NCBI RefSeq assembly: GCF_032854445.1
Contig: NC_088295.1
Coordinates: 69,299,249-69,347,057 of the forward strand
Reading direction: 5' to 3'
Origin: Liolophura sinensis
Lineage: Eukaryota; Mollusca; Polyplacophora; Chitonida; Chitonidae
Length of the DNA stretch: 47,809 bases
This document shows, piece by piece, positions 33,101-36,530 of the stretch. The notes under the pieces were generated by a model. It saw only the letters and a list, made by a program, of their open reading frames with translations. It made no database searches and was not told the DNA's origin. A program made the position numbers and the translations under genes. The stretch's first letter is position 1, and each line of letters opens with the position of its first letter.

Positions 33101-34718
33101 CAACACGCTGCTGGCTTTGTCAGAGGTAAGAAATGAAAGTTATTTGAGTGTAAGTCATAATATAGAAGAGCTGCCAAAACTGTAATTTTGTACTTTTGCA
33201 AGAGCCACACGATAAGTGCCTGAGGTATCAGGTGGCAGAACTCAGTCACTACTTCAAGAAAAGTATAGGGAAGGTTTTATGAAGGTTTTCACTTTCTTAG
33301 ACTTCCCAACAAGAGGGATACTTTCAGTTTTTATATACTAAATTATCCTTATTTGGACAGAAATAAACCGAAAGGTGCTGTATAGGACGTGTACATATCT
33401 CGCCGTGTAGCATTTATTACATGTAGATCTTGTGCGTTAAGTGACGATTTCAACCAACGTCTAAAGTTATTACTGCAATACGTAATGTATCAAGGTGATT
33501 CCATCAAACGCCTTCGTTCTAAATTTCTTCAGTTTTACAATGAGTATAATTCCTTTGTAAGTAATATGGAGAGATCGTCCAGAATCTCTGGAATTCTGCT
33601 TCATGACTGTGTCTAGTTCCGCTTAACCCAGGGGCTGTATATCTAATGTGGTGAGTAAGGTTGCCACGTTGGATGTTGCAATCAAATCAAAGCGCAACTG
33701 ATATACTTATTATATTATCGACAACTTATATACTAGCATTGTACACGAATTGAATACTGATTTCACCCATTCACCTCGAACATACCTTGTCTCTCTCCAA
33801 CATCACTGGAAACTATTTACTGCTTCTCTTTGTATAATTCCCTCCTAAGTTCAAATTTCATATGCTTTTTTAGTTCTTCGGTGGTAAGTGTTATTTGAGT
33901 AATGGAAATAAAATTACATCCCAGGTTACAATGTGACTGTGATAATGAAGTCTAATGGAGTTGTGTACGAAACCTTGCTTACTGGTACACCATATCACTA
34001 CTTCACTGTGGATTTCCCCAAACGACAAATCCTCATCCAAGTGCGGGCTTACTCGAGGGACCACTTAGGGGAATGGGCTTACCTGTCCATCGGCAACCCC
34101 AAGTCCAGTAAGTAGAATAGAATTTATACATTAGTGAATATATGTGGAATTTTGAACAGTTAGGCAGAGATAAAATGTTCCAAGTGACATTTCACTTGTA
34201 TGTGCCTAACTTCCGTGTCAGAACGCGGTTTTGTTAACCTTTTAATCTTTTCGTGTGGGCATTCGTTCAGATTTTCCTCAGGCTCTCTTGGTAAGAACTC
34301 TCCAGCCCGTAAACATATACAGGTGAAATTTGATTTGTAGCCATTATATTTATGGAAATTAATTCGCTGTATTCACATTGCAGGCGCTTTCACACAGTCC
34401 TTGACTCCCGTCGTTGGGGCCGTGGTAGGGTCTGCCCTCGGAGTGCCCTTGCTCCTCGTCGTGATCTACTTAGTCGTCCTGAACGTAAAAGTTTCAAAAC
34501 GCGTCCATAAAGTGAGTCCTACCCCCATGGGATCAACTGTGGACCTTATCGGCCGGCAGAGTGTTGACAATGTGAGTCTGAGTCAGTCAGAGGGGAACAT
34601 GTCCCTCAACGTTCCAGACTCGGCGGACGGAACAGGGGACACTGTGAAGCCGAAGGGCATGTCCAACAAGGACTGTAAAAAACTTCTGGCCACCAGAAAG
34701 ATTTACACTGCTTCCTAA
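61..34718 (+). CDS. Giant EGF/Ig/FN3 type I transmembrane protein (partial, 49 exons seen)
   Basis: Gene-level entry; exons are listed below. The assembled product has 44 EGF-like modules, an unrecognised region of about 1,400 residues with two coiled coils, two Ig domains, one FN3 domain, one transmembrane helix and a cytoplasmic tail of about 78 residues. All junctions are GT-AG, and every intron is phase 1 except intron 44, which is phase 2, so the reading frame is continuous to the TAA at 34716-34718. Such architectures are typical of adhesion or ligand-binding receptors with the EGF part outside the cell; that role is inference. I do not recognise a named orthologue. Fibrillin, Notch, nimrod, SCUBE and MEGF share EGF repeats but not this order or the large middle region. 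The signal peptide and first exons lie left of the window. Confidence 0.85.
421..525 (+). CDS. Exon 2: PNGG-type EGF module
   Basis: 35 codons, phase 1-1, between tgtattacag and gtatga. Six cysteines with spacing x7, x5, x5, x1, x8 ([16 protein letters not shown]). It lacks the D-x-D-E calcium motif. This is the second type in the two-module repeat. Confidence 0.9.
1090..1215 (+). CDS. Exon 3: four-cysteine EGF variant with GYG tail
   Basis: 42 codons, phase 1-1. Starts DIDEC and has C1-C4 with normal cbEGF spacing ([10 protein letters not shown]). After C4 it has no cysteine and ends in [10 protein letters not shown]5 and C6 are therefore missing, as in exons 5, 9, 15, 27 and 31. Confidence 0.87.
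1454..1558 (+). CDS. Exon 4: PNGG-type EGF module
   Basis: 35 codons, phase 1-1, between gcgactttcag and gtatca. Six cysteines, with [10 protein letters not shown] and [12 protein letters not shown]. Confidence 0.9.
1942..2064 (+). CDS. Exon 5: four-cysteine EGF variant with GYG tail
   Basis: 41 codons, phase 1-1, between tatattttaag and gtaaga. DVDEC start, C1-C4 present ([10 protein letters not shown]), then PGYGKAPGD with no C5 or C6. Confidence 0.88.
2315..2419 (+). CDS. Exon 6: PNGG-type EGF module
   Basis: 35 codons, phase 1-1. Six cysteines, [10 protein letters not shown] then [12 protein letters not shown]. Confidence 0.9.
   Translation, partial: RCASTTYPVFAQTAGHVSAQGYAHAHKDSCLQTV
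2954..3055 (+). CDS. Exon 7: degenerate EGF module, five cysteines
   Basis: 34 codons, phase 1-1, between ttcgtattttcag and gtaagc. It sits where a calcium-type module is expected but begins EKENAC, so the calcium motif is lost. Five cysteines remain and the last (C6) is absent. Splice sites and frame are intact, so it is probably coding although divergent. Confidence 0.72.
3121..3345 (+). repeat. Dispersed repeat R1, copy 1 (intron 7)
   Basis: Shares ggtcaataatt near its start and ttttcagtgatgccagaaag with copy 2 near 8258 and with the reverse copy at 16985-17175. It is truncated relative to copy 2. Confidence 0.6.
3601..3705 (+). CDS. Exon 8: PNGG-type EGF module with a seventh cysteine
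   Basis: 35 codons, phase 1-1, between atattttcag and gtagga. The C-terminal half is normal (CVSPTLC, then GYEGVDC). The PNGG stretch is replaced by [12 protein letters not shown], which adds one cysteine. It directly follows the five-cysteine exon 7. Confidence 0.78.
4024..4149 (+). CDS. Exon 9: four-cysteine EGF variant with GYG tail
   Basis: 42 codons, phase 1-1, acceptor tgtctttgttttag, donor gtacgt. DIDEC start, [10 protein letters not shown], then PGYGMLPGQ with no C5 or C6. Confidence 0.88.
4680..4735 (+). repeat. (AAAT)n microsatellite in intron 9
   Basis: Imperfect run of taaataaatgaataaataaa type. It may be the remnant of a SINE tail, but no SINE body is recognisable beside it. 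Confidence 0.7.
5185..5289 (+). CDS. Exon 10: PNGG-type EGF module
   Basis: 35 codons, phase 1-1. Consensus form of the type: [22 protein letters not shown]. Donor gtaagt is perfect. Confidence 0.91.
5511..5633 (+). CDS. Exon 11: calcium-type EGF module
   Basis: 41 codons, phase 1-1. DEDEC start, six cysteines, [10 protein letters not shown], and an acidic C5-C6 loop ([10 protein letters not shown]). Its last 53 bases, following an internal ctcctacag, are the source of the tandem array just downstream. Confidence 0.9.
5634..6050 (+). repeat. Tandem array of exon 11 3'-half copies (pseudo-exons)
   Basis: Five degenerate units follow exon 11 directly. Each has an acceptor-like tacag (ending at 5660, 5740, 5818, 5898, 5975), about 50-53 bases like the end of exon 11 (gattacagctgggatgatga and variants), then a donor-like ggtgagtat or ggtgggtat. 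Spacing between acceptor-like ends is 77-80 bases. Most units carry frameshifts or stops. The unit at 5741-5791 is the exception. Confidence 0.85.
5741..5791 (+). CDS. Possible 17-codon mini-exon inside the array
   Basis: This unit has a pyrimidine-rich acceptor (gcccacccctacag), a good donor (gtgagtat), length 51, and is open in phase 1-1. It reads FCQQDYSC then an acidic stretch and KTCQ. Inclusion after exon 11 would add a half EGF with three cysteines. Neighbouring units cannot do this. No expression evidence is available, so it may be a decayed copy. Confidence 0.25.
6334..6438 (+). CDS. Exon 12: PNGG-type EGF module
   Basis: 35 codons, phase 1-1, acceptor tttttgtgtttag, donor gtatgt. 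[10 protein letters not shown] and [12 protein letters not shown]. Confidence 0.9.
6691..6840 (+). mobile_element. SINE-A copy, internally deleted
   Basis: The 5' end ggcctttgtggcgcagttgt resembles a tRNA A box. The middle (ctcccaccataatgctgg) and the end (gtgtaaaacatcaatcaaat, then aaataaata) match the other SINE-A copies. The part with the B box is missing. Flanks atatatggat (6681-6690) and atatacggat (6841-6850) form a 10-bp target-site duplication with one mismatch. Confidence 0.85.
6876..6998 (+). CDS. Exon 13: calcium-type EGF module
   Basis: 41 codons, phase 1-1. DIDEC start, six cysteines, [10 protein letters not shown]; donor gtgagt. Confidence 0.89.
7200..7304 (+). CDS. Exon 14: PNGG-type EGF module
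   Basis: 35 codons, phase 1-1. [10 protein letters not shown] and [12 protein letters not shown]. The donor gtctgt is weaker than in neighbouring exons. Confidence 0.88.
7814..7936 (+). CDS. Exon 15: four-cysteine EGF variant
   Basis: 41 codons, phase 1-1, acceptor gactttctag, donor gtaagt. DIDEC start and [10 protein letters not shown], then [10 protein letters not shown] without C5 or C6. The tail keeps GYG but not the Pro residues. Confidence 0.86.
8140..8490 (+). repeat. Dispersed repeat R1, copy 2 (intron 15, longest)
   Basis: Matches the reverse complement of 33560-33850 over most of its length: gtgaaatcagtattcaa(a/t)tcgt, tatctcagttgcg, cagcccc and gggttaagcgga(a/c)t(t/c)agaca appear in the same order. 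No coding frame and no clear terminal inverted repeats, so the class is unknown. Confidence 0.7.
8809..8826. repeat. 18-bp perfect palindrome
   Basis: agggttctatagaaccct is identical on both strands. It lies 115 bases before exon 16. No known binding site is recognised. Confidence 0.85.
8942..9046 (+). CDS. Exon 16: PNGG-type EGF module
   Basis: 35 codons, phase 1-1. [10 protein letters not shown] and [12 protein letters not shown]; donor gtaagt. Confidence 0.9.
9287..9343. repeat. Interrupted hairpin in intron 16
   Basis: Stem arms aggcatcacc (9294-9303) with ggtgatgcct (9333-9342), and gtgtaaa (9304-9310) with tttacac (9320-9326); a six-base bulge lies on the right side and a nine-base loop in the centre. 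Confidence 0.75.
9637..9759 (+). CDS. Exon 17: calcium-type EGF module
   Basis: 41 codons, phase 1-1. DKNEC start, six cysteines, [10 protein letters not shown]; donor gtaaga. Confidence 0.89.
10239..10343 (+). CDS. Exon 18: PNGG-type EGF module
   Basis: 35 codons, phase 1-1. [10 protein letters not shown] and [12 protein letters not shown]; acceptor gtccttcag, donor gtaagt. Confidence 0.91.
10697..10819 (+). CDS. Exon 19: calcium-type EGF module
   Basis: 41 codons, phase 1-1. DIDEC start, six cysteines, [10 protein letters not shown]; donor gtacgt. Confidence 0.9.
11104..11205 (+). CDS. Exon 20: PNGG-type EGF module
   Basis: 34 codons, phase 1-1. The first loop is one residue shorter than usual (CFGLIGTC), then CLNNGIC and [12 protein letters not shown]. 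Confidence 0.89.
11513..11755. repeat. Two inverted repeats in intron 20
   Basis: ttgtctgttac and gtaacagacaa (11513-11523 and 11528-11538) form a perfect 11-bp stem with a four-base loop. Farther on, gtcaagcagccc (11650-11661) is the exact reverse complement of gggctgcttgac (11744-11755). Confidence 0.8.
12628..12750 (+). CDS. Exon 21: calcium-type EGF module
   Basis: 41 codons, phase 1-1. DVDEC start, six cysteines, [10 protein letters not shown]. From here to exon 34 six-cysteine and GYG-type calcium modules alternate regularly. Confidence 0.9.
13186..13293 (+). CDS. Exon 22: PNGG-type EGF module
   Basis: 36 codons, phase 1-1. [10 protein letters not shown]; the last loop is one residue longer ([11 protein letters not shown]). 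The donor gttaat is weak but the frame supports it. Confidence 0.86.
13963..14088 (+). CDS. Exon 23: EGF module intermediate between six-cysteine and GYG types
   Basis: 42 codons, phase 1-1. DIDEC start and [10 protein letters not shown] as in the four-cysteine variant, but followed by [15 protein letters not shown], so C5 and C6 are present around a GYG-like GFG tail. It links the two calcium-type forms. Confidence 0.88.
14461..14565 (+). CDS. Exon 24: PNGG-type EGF module
   Basis: 35 codons, phase 1-1. [10 protein letters not shown] and [12 protein letters not shown]. Confidence 0.91.
14985..15240. repeat. Dispersed repeat R2, first copy (weak)
   Basis: The stretch gtagactgacaaggtgccgg followed by atttcacaggtta resembles 36462-36500 (gtaaactgacaagaggtcgg, atttcaccgctta). 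Translated from 15037, the region ends in a phrase resembling the RNSL(P) block near the end of some non-LTR retrotransposon proteins. It is too short and degenerate to classify. Confidence 0.35.
15438..15557 (+). CDS. Exon 25: calcium-type EGF module
   Basis: 40 codons, phase 1-1. DVNEC start, six cysteines, [18 protein letters not shown]. Confidence 0.9.
15838..15936 (+). CDS. Exon 26: PNGG-type EGF module, short
   Basis: 33 codons, phase 1-1, the shortest of its type. CKGSNSC lacks the PG of the first loop; then CQHGGEC and [12 protein letters not shown]. Confidence 0.88.
16639..16764 (+). CDS. Exon 27: four-cysteine EGF variant with GYG tail
   Basis: 42 codons, phase 1-1. DVDEC start, [10 protein letters not shown], then PGYGQGPGD with no C5 or C6. 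Confidence 0.88.
16985..17175 (-). repeat. Dispersed repeat R1, copy 3 (intron 27, inverted)
   Basis: Reverse complement contains accagaaac, aagaaacta and cattggttttcagcgatga, in the same order as copy 1 (accagaaacc, aagaaacta, cattggttttcagtgatg). Confidence 0.5.
17597..17707 (+). CDS. Exon 28: PNGG-type EGF module
   Basis: 37 codons, phase 1-1. [10 protein letters not shown]; the last loop is two residues longer ([12 protein letters not shown]). Donor gtgaga. Confidence 0.88.
18013..18135 (+). CDS. Exon 29: calcium-type EGF module
   Basis: 41 codons, phase 1-1. DIDEC start, six cysteines, [10 protein letters not shown]; donor gtaagt. Confidence 0.9.
18540..18644 (+). CDS. Exon 30: PNGG-type EGF module
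   Basis: 35 codons, phase 1-1, acceptor attcctcttgtag. [10 protein letters not shown] and [12 protein letters not shown]. Confidence 0.91.
18778..18906 (+). CDS. Exon 31: four-cysteine EGF variant with GYG tail
   Basis: 43 codons, phase 1-1. DIDEC start, [10 protein letters not shown], then QGYGRIPGE without C5 or C6. Separated from exon 30 by an intron of only 133 bases. Confidence 0.88.
19266..19373 (+). CDS. Exon 32: PNGG-type EGF module
   Basis: 36 codons, phase 1-1. [10 protein letters not shown] and [12 protein letters not shown]. Confidence 0.9.
19579..19704 (+). CDS. Exon 33: calcium-type EGF module
   Basis: 42 codons, phase 1-1. DINEC start, six cysteines with a shifted C2-C3 spacing (DCVRC), [10 protein letters not shown]. 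Confidence 0.88.
20360..20464 (+). CDS. Exon 34: PNGG-type EGF module
   Basis: 35 codons, phase 1-1. [10 protein letters not shown] and [12 protein letters not shown]. It ends the strict alternation that starts at exon 1. Confidence 0.9.
20607..20729 (+). CDS. Exon 35: calcium-type EGF module
   Basis: 41 codons, phase 1-1. DINEC start, six cysteines, [10 protein letters not shown]; donor gtaagt. Followed by two further calcium-type modules rather than a PNGG type. Confidence 0.91.
21264..21386 (+). CDS. Exon 36: calcium-type EGF module
   Basis: 41 codons, phase 1-1. DTDEC start, six cysteines, [10 protein letters not shown]; donor gtaagt. Confidence 0.9.
21526..21648 (+). CDS. Exon 37: calcium-type EGF module
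   Basis: 41 codons, phase 1-1. DVDEC start, six cysteines, [10 protein letters not shown] and a Gly-rich last loop. Confidence 0.9.
22006..22110 (+). CDS. Exon 38: PNGG-type EGF module
   Basis: 35 codons, phase 1-1. [10 protein letters not shown] and [12 protein letters not shown]. It is the last module of this type. Confidence 0.9.
22355..22477 (+). CDS. Exon 39: calcium-type EGF module
   Basis: 41 codons, phase 1-1. DIDEC start, six cysteines, [10 protein letters not shown]; donor gtgagt. Confidence 0.9.
22675..23140. repeat. Minisatellite, unit about 75 bp, in intron 39
   Basis: Units share cagcgagaa(c/t)atacc(c/t)tcc, aaacacaccatcagtgataa, (t/c)ggttatcagga and ccactccacc. Repeat anchors near 22691, 22762, 22839, 22912, 23038 and 23111 lie 71-77 bases apart, with an extra partial unit near 22963. 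Copies are moderately diverged. Confidence 0.85.
23275..23518 (-). mobile_element. SINE-B: tRNA-headed SINE with a conserved central domain
   Basis: On the - strand the head reads tagcacagttggtagagcat, which resembles a tRNA A box and D-arm, at about 23480-23515. It is followed by a central part with cagtgaaatgactcgggcgg and gtgtttcactgaggcagcac. From memory this central block resembles one shared by SINEs of molluscs; the family cannot be confirmed here. The tRNA head is incomplete, so it is not a working tRNA gene. Confidence 0.7.
23742..23864 (+). CDS. Exon 40: calcium-type EGF module
   Basis: 41 codons, phase 1-1, acceptor cacacaatttcag, donor gtgagt. DIDEC start, six cysteines, [10 protein letters not shown]. 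Open reading continues past the donor by chance, which is not evidence of extension. Confidence 0.9.
24303..24422 (+). CDS. Exon 41: EGF module without a full calcium motif
   Basis: 40 codons, phase 1-1, between ttgctttcacag and gtatgt. Starts GEDAC in place of D-x-D-E-C. Six cysteines ([15 protein letters not shown]). Confidence 0.85.
24678..24800 (+). CDS. Exon 42: calcium-type EGF module
   Basis: 41 codons, phase 1-1. DEDEC start, six cysteines, [10 protein letters not shown]. Trp replaces the usual Tyr or Phe in the hydroxylation-type motif. Donor gtatgg. Confidence 0.88.
25198..25308 (+). CDS. Exon 43: non-calcium EGF-like module
   Basis: 37 codons, phase 1-1, acceptor ggttggtttag, donor gtaagt. 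Six cysteines ([17 protein letters not shown]). No open reading frame starts here because the module has no Met; it was found from splice sites and cysteine pattern. Confidence 0.82.
   Translation, partial: GAQGTVNWTVCLYVWRGSPNAFVQMDIILIAMACTV
25532..26807 (+). CDS. Exon 44: last EGF domain plus start of an unrecognised ectodomain
   Basis: 1,276 bases, phase 1 in and phase 2 out; acceptor tatttctatttcaag, donor gtatgt. The first 35 residues are a classical EGF ([22 protein letters not shown]). The remaining 390 residues look like a beta-rich extracellular region with few cysteines ([27 protein letters not shown]) and an amphipathic stretch of [18 protein letters not shown] type. I recognise no family. 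Reading continues past the donor only to a stop at 26841, so splicing is required to reach the downstream exons. Confidence 0.85.
26930..27181 (-). mobile_element. SINE-A copy, near full length
   Basis: On the - strand: tRNA-like head gcctctgtgaccgaggtggc, a B-box-like cgtttcaagccc, the shared middle and the tail gcgtaaaacaacaatcaaat with an A/T-rich end. Flanking gaattactta (26920-26929) and gaattactca (27182-27191) are a 10-bp target-site duplication with one mismatch. Confidence 0.88.
27791..28038 (-). mobile_element. SINE-A copy, full length
   Basis: Best-preserved copy. The - strand head is ggggcctctgtggcccaatt, with A box tggcccaattgg and B box gttcaagtcc (tRNA RNA polymerase III promoter elements). 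The central part resembles the other copies and the tail is ggcgtaaacactaatcaaat then aaataaata. Flanks starting ggaatcgttgaaa and ggaatcatttaaa suggest an aged target-site duplication. Confidence 0.9.
28197..28318 (+). CDS. Exon 45: short linker exon (probable)
   Basis: 122 bases, phase 2 in and phase 1 out, which exactly joins exon 44 to exon 46. Translation begins [14 protein letters not shown] and runs to DGFAAVG with no cysteine. The acceptor gcgaacag has a poor pyrimidine tract; the donor gtgaga is good. Using the alternative cag-free acceptor ccaag at 28189-28190 would run into a stop. Supported mainly by frame logic, so it is less certain than its neighbours. Confidence 0.6.
28610..32260 (+). 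CDS. Exon 46: single large ectodomain exon with coiled coils and two Ig domains
   Basis: 3,651 bases, 1,217 codons, phase 1-1, acceptor cttgtggcatag, donor gtcagt. Order: an unrecognised helical and beta region (28610-29735); a heptad-rich coiled coil (about 29740-29950); a segment with eight cysteines (29955-30115); a second coiled coil (about 30180-30350); more unrecognised sequence; Ig 1 (about 31300-31560, MSC ... VWW ... GTYEC); Ig 2 (about 31565-31815, LVC ... YHW ... GMYMC); then a cysteine-containing stretch to the donor. It has many N-x-S/T sites, as expected outside the cell. Known families explain only the Ig part. The absence of introns contrasts with the tiny exons upstream. Confidence 0.9.
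32257..32311 (-). mobile_element. 29-bp SINE-A tail inserted at the exon 46 donor
   Basis: The insert 32270-32298 matches the 3' end of SINE-A in reverse (cggcgtaaaacatcaatcaa then ataaataaa). It is flanked by perfect 13-bp direct repeats tgtggtcagtata at 32257-32269 and 32299-32311. The duplicated target spans the splice donor, so gtcagt occurs at 32261 and again at 32303. Confidence 0.9.
33009..33125 (+). CDS. Exon 47: N-terminal half of fibronectin type III domain
   Basis: 39 codons, phase 1-1, acceptor tctttttgcag, donor gtaaga. [10 protein letters not shown] and ALDWVPPQ are the A and B strands of an FN3 fold with the usual Trp. Confidence 0.9.
33560..33850 (-). repeat. Dispersed repeat R1, copy 4 (intron 47, inverted)
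   Basis: Reverse complement reads gacaaggtatgttcgaggtg, gtgaaatcagtattcaattc, cagttgcgctttgatt and cagcccctgggttaagcgga, collinear with 8258-8460. The 75-codon open frame at 33389-33616 overlaps it and is not a gene. Confidence 0.7.
33925..34107 (+). CDS. Exon 48: C-terminal half of fibronectin type III domain
   Basis: 61 codons, phase 1-1, acceptor attacatcccag, donor gtaagt. GYNVTVIMK is the C strand and [14 protein letters not shown] the F-G strands of FN3. A phase 1 intron in the middle of an FN3 domain is common in animal genes. Confidence 0.9.
34384..34718 (+). CDS. Exon 49: transmembrane helix, cytoplasmic tail and stop
   Basis: 110 codons plus TAA, acceptor tattcacattgcag. A hydrophobic run [20 protein letters not shown] followed by LVV is the single membrane span. 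Lys and Arg follow it (KVSKRVHK), giving type I topology. The tail of about 78 residues is rich in Ser, Asp and Gly and has no kinase or other catalytic domain. Confidence 0.92.
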
Positions 34719-35600
34719 CTCAGTAACTCCCTCCCCTCAAAGGTGGCATTCGGTTTGGTTCAGGTCCTTTTTTAGGAAAAAAAATAATCACATGACATCA
34801 GAAAAGAAAACAGATACCGGTATTGATTAGAGCAGACAGGTTTGGATATTCGTGAACAACAGATTCTTTTTTGCTCTGTCTGGTTAAAATTACAAAACCA
34901 TCAAAATGTTATGGGTCAGTGTGAAGAACTGCATATGTGTTTGTTTCAAACATTGGGCAATTTTATTTTCTACAAAATTTGATTTGCTTCTTATGATCAC
35001 AAAGAGGCCCAGTAGTCAACCCTGTTAACGTGTTTATAATTATTTATCAGAATGTGTGAAATTATAAACATGTCTGCCCTGGGTCGTCATGTCACTATTA
35101 TATTAATGTTACCGTCGCGTTTCTGTATTCTGGGTACACTTCATAAGAACTAAAACTTCAGATTCTTAGATAAAAGGACTAGGCCCTATTCATGTTACTC
35201 TTGGCTTTCGATGGATTTACACCTAGAAGACGCAATTGTATAGAACAACCGATAATACAAGGGGCAAACCAGTGGTTTATATTATACTGAAAGAGTGTAT
35301 TGCTAAAGTCGGTTAAAAAACCGCAAAAAACAAAGTAGTTCAGAATTTTTTGGAAACCGAGCCCTGTAGCCATTGTAGATTTACCGGTTTTCTTAGCCCC
35401 TCTAAGGTCTTATTCTGTATTTTTGTGTGCTTGTTCACTATATATACTATACCAGAGCGAGTGATTCTGTTCATTCTAGACCGTCAGCTTTTGCCATCAA
35501 AGCATGTGTGAGCAATTCAGCCCTTTATAGATCCAACCAAGCTTCAGTCGCGTGAACAATAAGCTTCTGTAATGATATTCCAAATAAATGTTATGAAAAT
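34719..35600 (+). other. 3' UTR of gene 1 with likely polyadenylation signal
   Basis: No further exon is visible. AATAAA at 35583-35588 (ttccaaataaatgttatg) is the first canonical signal downstream of the stop and gives a 3' UTR of about 870 bases. Cleavage site not seen directly. Confidence 0.55.
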
Positions 35601-35859
35601 GTTATGCAATGGAAGACATTGTGCTTATACTTGTAATTGTATTTCTGTTCATGACATTCTTGTACGTGTGACCGAACTATAACACAAACCACCATTTCGC
35701 CTCTCAGTTTTATTCCGTCATATTCTTCAACCTTTTCAAAGGCCGCTGTAATCAATATTTTGAGTCATTCTGAAAGAACTGTGGGGTGCACAGAAATTAT
35801 TCCAATAGTTACATGAAGCTTGTATCTTTATGTATGCATAAATTCCACTGAAAAAAAAG

Positions 35860-36005
35860 TGCCTTAGCGGTCGACAAGGTCGAAGTAGCTGCATAGGTTT
35901 ACTGCCCTCATTCAACAGCACGAATGACATATCCACCTTGTTCGCCCGTGGTTCCCGGATCTACCGTGTAAGAGGCAGACGCTCTATCAATTATGTAAAA
36001 CTTTC
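35860..36005 (-). mobile_element. tRNA-headed SINE fragment
   Basis: On the - strand attgatagagcgtctgcctc and ttacacggtagatccgggaa resemble the A-box side and anticodon region of a tRNA. The continuation gtgctgttgaatgagggcag is not tRNA-like, so this is a SINE head with body rather than a tRNA gene. The 3' limit is uncertain. Confidence 0.5.
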
Positions 36006-36454
36006 GTGTAGCCGTCGGATCAAGGCAGTGAACGAAGTGATATAAAAGCGACTTGATTTAATGAAGGTGGATATTGGTTATACGTGCCTCCTAACTGCCA
36101 CATACATGTAGCACCATATCGTCGATCGTTGTAGTTATATAGAATGAGGTAAATAAATTTAAAATCTCATCAATCAGACAGCGGGGCTTTTCTGGTGAAT
36201 TCTAACCTGGAGGTGTGGTATATGTCCAGCTATAGTTTGTGTGCTTGGCTTTGTCTGTTTCGCCATTTACGTGATATTTCGTTGCAGCGTGCACATCTCC
36301 ATATTTATAGTGCTGTCTTTACTCGAATGCCATAAAACCTTAAGTGGAATCCTGCGTGGAGGTTAACGTGCCAGCACGGCACAATGACCCAGAAATCTGT
36401 CGCCAATGCTGCCGCTGTGAGTCCACGTCCAGCTTGTCTTAGATTCTCTCAAGC

Positions 36455-36530
36455 CGCATATGGTGTAAACTGACAAGAGGTCGGATTTCACCGCTTACGT
36501 GCCACAATTTGCTAACTATCCCACTGTCGT
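36455..36530. repeat. Dispersed repeat R2, second copy (weak)
   Basis: gtaaactgacaagaggtcgg and the following atttcaccgctta resemble 14992-15030. Similarity fades after about 70 bases. Confidence 0.35.

Noticed and set aside
35935-36005. Possible tRNA gene on the - strand
   Set aside because: A-box and anticodon-like parts are present but no closing acceptor stem is seen; it is better explained as a SINE head.
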